From JBAZOY01 sp041648505 (lineage in GTDB: Bacteria > Desulfobacterota > Syntrophia > Syntrophales > CG2-30-49-12): DNA of 51,342 nt. The translations under genes and the position numbers were made by a program. Of this stretch, positions 51,168 to 51,342 are shown piece after piece. The stretch lies in assembly GCA_041648505.1 (NCBI GenBank), contig JBAZOY010000010.1, forward strand, positions 1-51,342. The letters are read 5' to 3'. Below the pieces are notes generated by a model, which ran no database searches, was not told where the DNA came from, and worked only from the letters and a program-made list of their open reading frames with translations. Within the stretch, counting starts at the first letter, position 1; each line of letters begins with the position of its first letter.

Positions 51168-51240
51168 GTTGCCTCATAAATAAATGTTACCGAAGAGGGA
51201 GAGATTTAGAGTAACGTTGCCTCATAAAAGATGTTACCGG
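51168..51240. repeat. Two direct copies of a 25-bp terminal-type repeat
   Basis: GTTGCCTCATAAATAAATG plus TTACCG at 51168-51192 recurs as GTTGCCTCATAAAAGATG plus TTACCG at 51216-51238, 48 bases later. They lie just outside the end of a transposase-like frame. Repeated end sites of this sort mark some transposon termini. The 130 bases before them hold nothing recognised. Confidence 0.55.
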
Positions 51241-51342
51241 GTTTTGTTGTTAATGGAGAATATTTTCTTCAGTTTCTTATCCATGATTTTTCTTAGCAGA
51301 AAAGGGTTGAGGTTTTCAAGTTGTTTGGAGAGGGAGTTTTTG
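51234..51342 (-). CDS. C-terminal end of a possible transposase, partial
   Basis: The frame reads leftwards into stop TAA at 51236 and ends LRKIMDKKLKKIFSINNKTR, with NLNPF before it. The NPF...DxKLKKIF form resembles the tail of integrase-core transposases, as in ISNCY-type elements. The catalytic part lies outside the window. The adjacent direct repeats support a mobile element. Only 36 residues are visible. Confidence 0.4.
   Translation of the reverse strand, partial: KNSLSKQLENLNPFLLRKIMDKKLKKIFSINNKTR

Overview
The window looks like chromosomal DNA of an anaerobic, Gram-negative, deltaproteobacterium-like organism (Desulfobacterota, perhaps the Syntrophales side). This is an inference from gene content: oxygen-labile Fe-S and radical SAM enzymes, the non-mevalonate isoprenoid pathway, a lon/clpX/clpP/tig cluster of proteobacterial type, RecC, paired PilT ATPases, and a probable selenocysteine codon. 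No rRNA is present, so the assignment is not firm. Most genes lie on the minus strand in short, tightly packed operons; strong GGAGG ribosome sites are common, and some genes start with GTG or TTG.

Layout. 1-345: the edge of an IS3-like element that cuts off an ECF sigma gene. 471-1863: a lone Nif11-like peptide and a membrane HD-GYP protein. 1981-5621: bioB with a large dyad upstream, then a minus-strand run of ferredoxin, ArsR, an N-terminally deleted Acr3 permease and a small exported DUF1573 protein whose CGC motif reads UGA-Gly-Cys, plus a NifU-like protein and a lipoprotein. 5662-12640: isoprenoid and DNA repair operon (ispH fused to a UbiA-like domain, tlyA, dxs, ispA, xseB, xseA). 12798-15420: a complete 2.6-kb IS1595-family transposon with 25-bp terminal inverted repeats and a perfect 8-bp target duplication, carrying a methyltransferase and an MvaI/BcnI-type restriction enzyme in one operon with the transposase. 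15468-18256: an EF-G paralogue and a RecA/KaiC-like ATPase. 18500-22706: UPF0280 protein and dnaE. 23342-29431: tRNA-Leu, tig, clpP, clpX, lon, tRNA-Val, tRNA-Asp, all on the minus strand. 29903-30857: two MaoC-fold proteins. 30999-34460: tRNA-Pro, a lytic transglycosylase, and the tsaE/lysC/HhH genes with acpS. 34542-43162: an exported papain-like protease, a duplicated DUF1599 protein, aroA, a large exported protein and recC. 43318-44767: a DUF2156 protein, a GNAT enzyme and tRNA-Ala. 45041-47995: two PilT-type ATPases and a degenerate receiver protein. 48274-50962: an NTF2-like protein and a radical SAM enzyme of the ribosomal-peptide maturation type. 51168-51342: the edge of another transposon-like element.

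The most notable items are the transposon that mobilises a whole restriction-modification system, the probable new selenoprotein (DUF1573), the IspH-UbiA fusion, the EF-G/ATPase pair, and the radical SAM gene preceded by a tiny, basic, start-overlapping reading frame. Core genes work in expected ways: Dxs, IspH and IspA make isoprenoid precursors; Tig, ClpXP and Lon form a protein quality-control unit; DnaE, exonuclease VII and RecC serve replication and repair.
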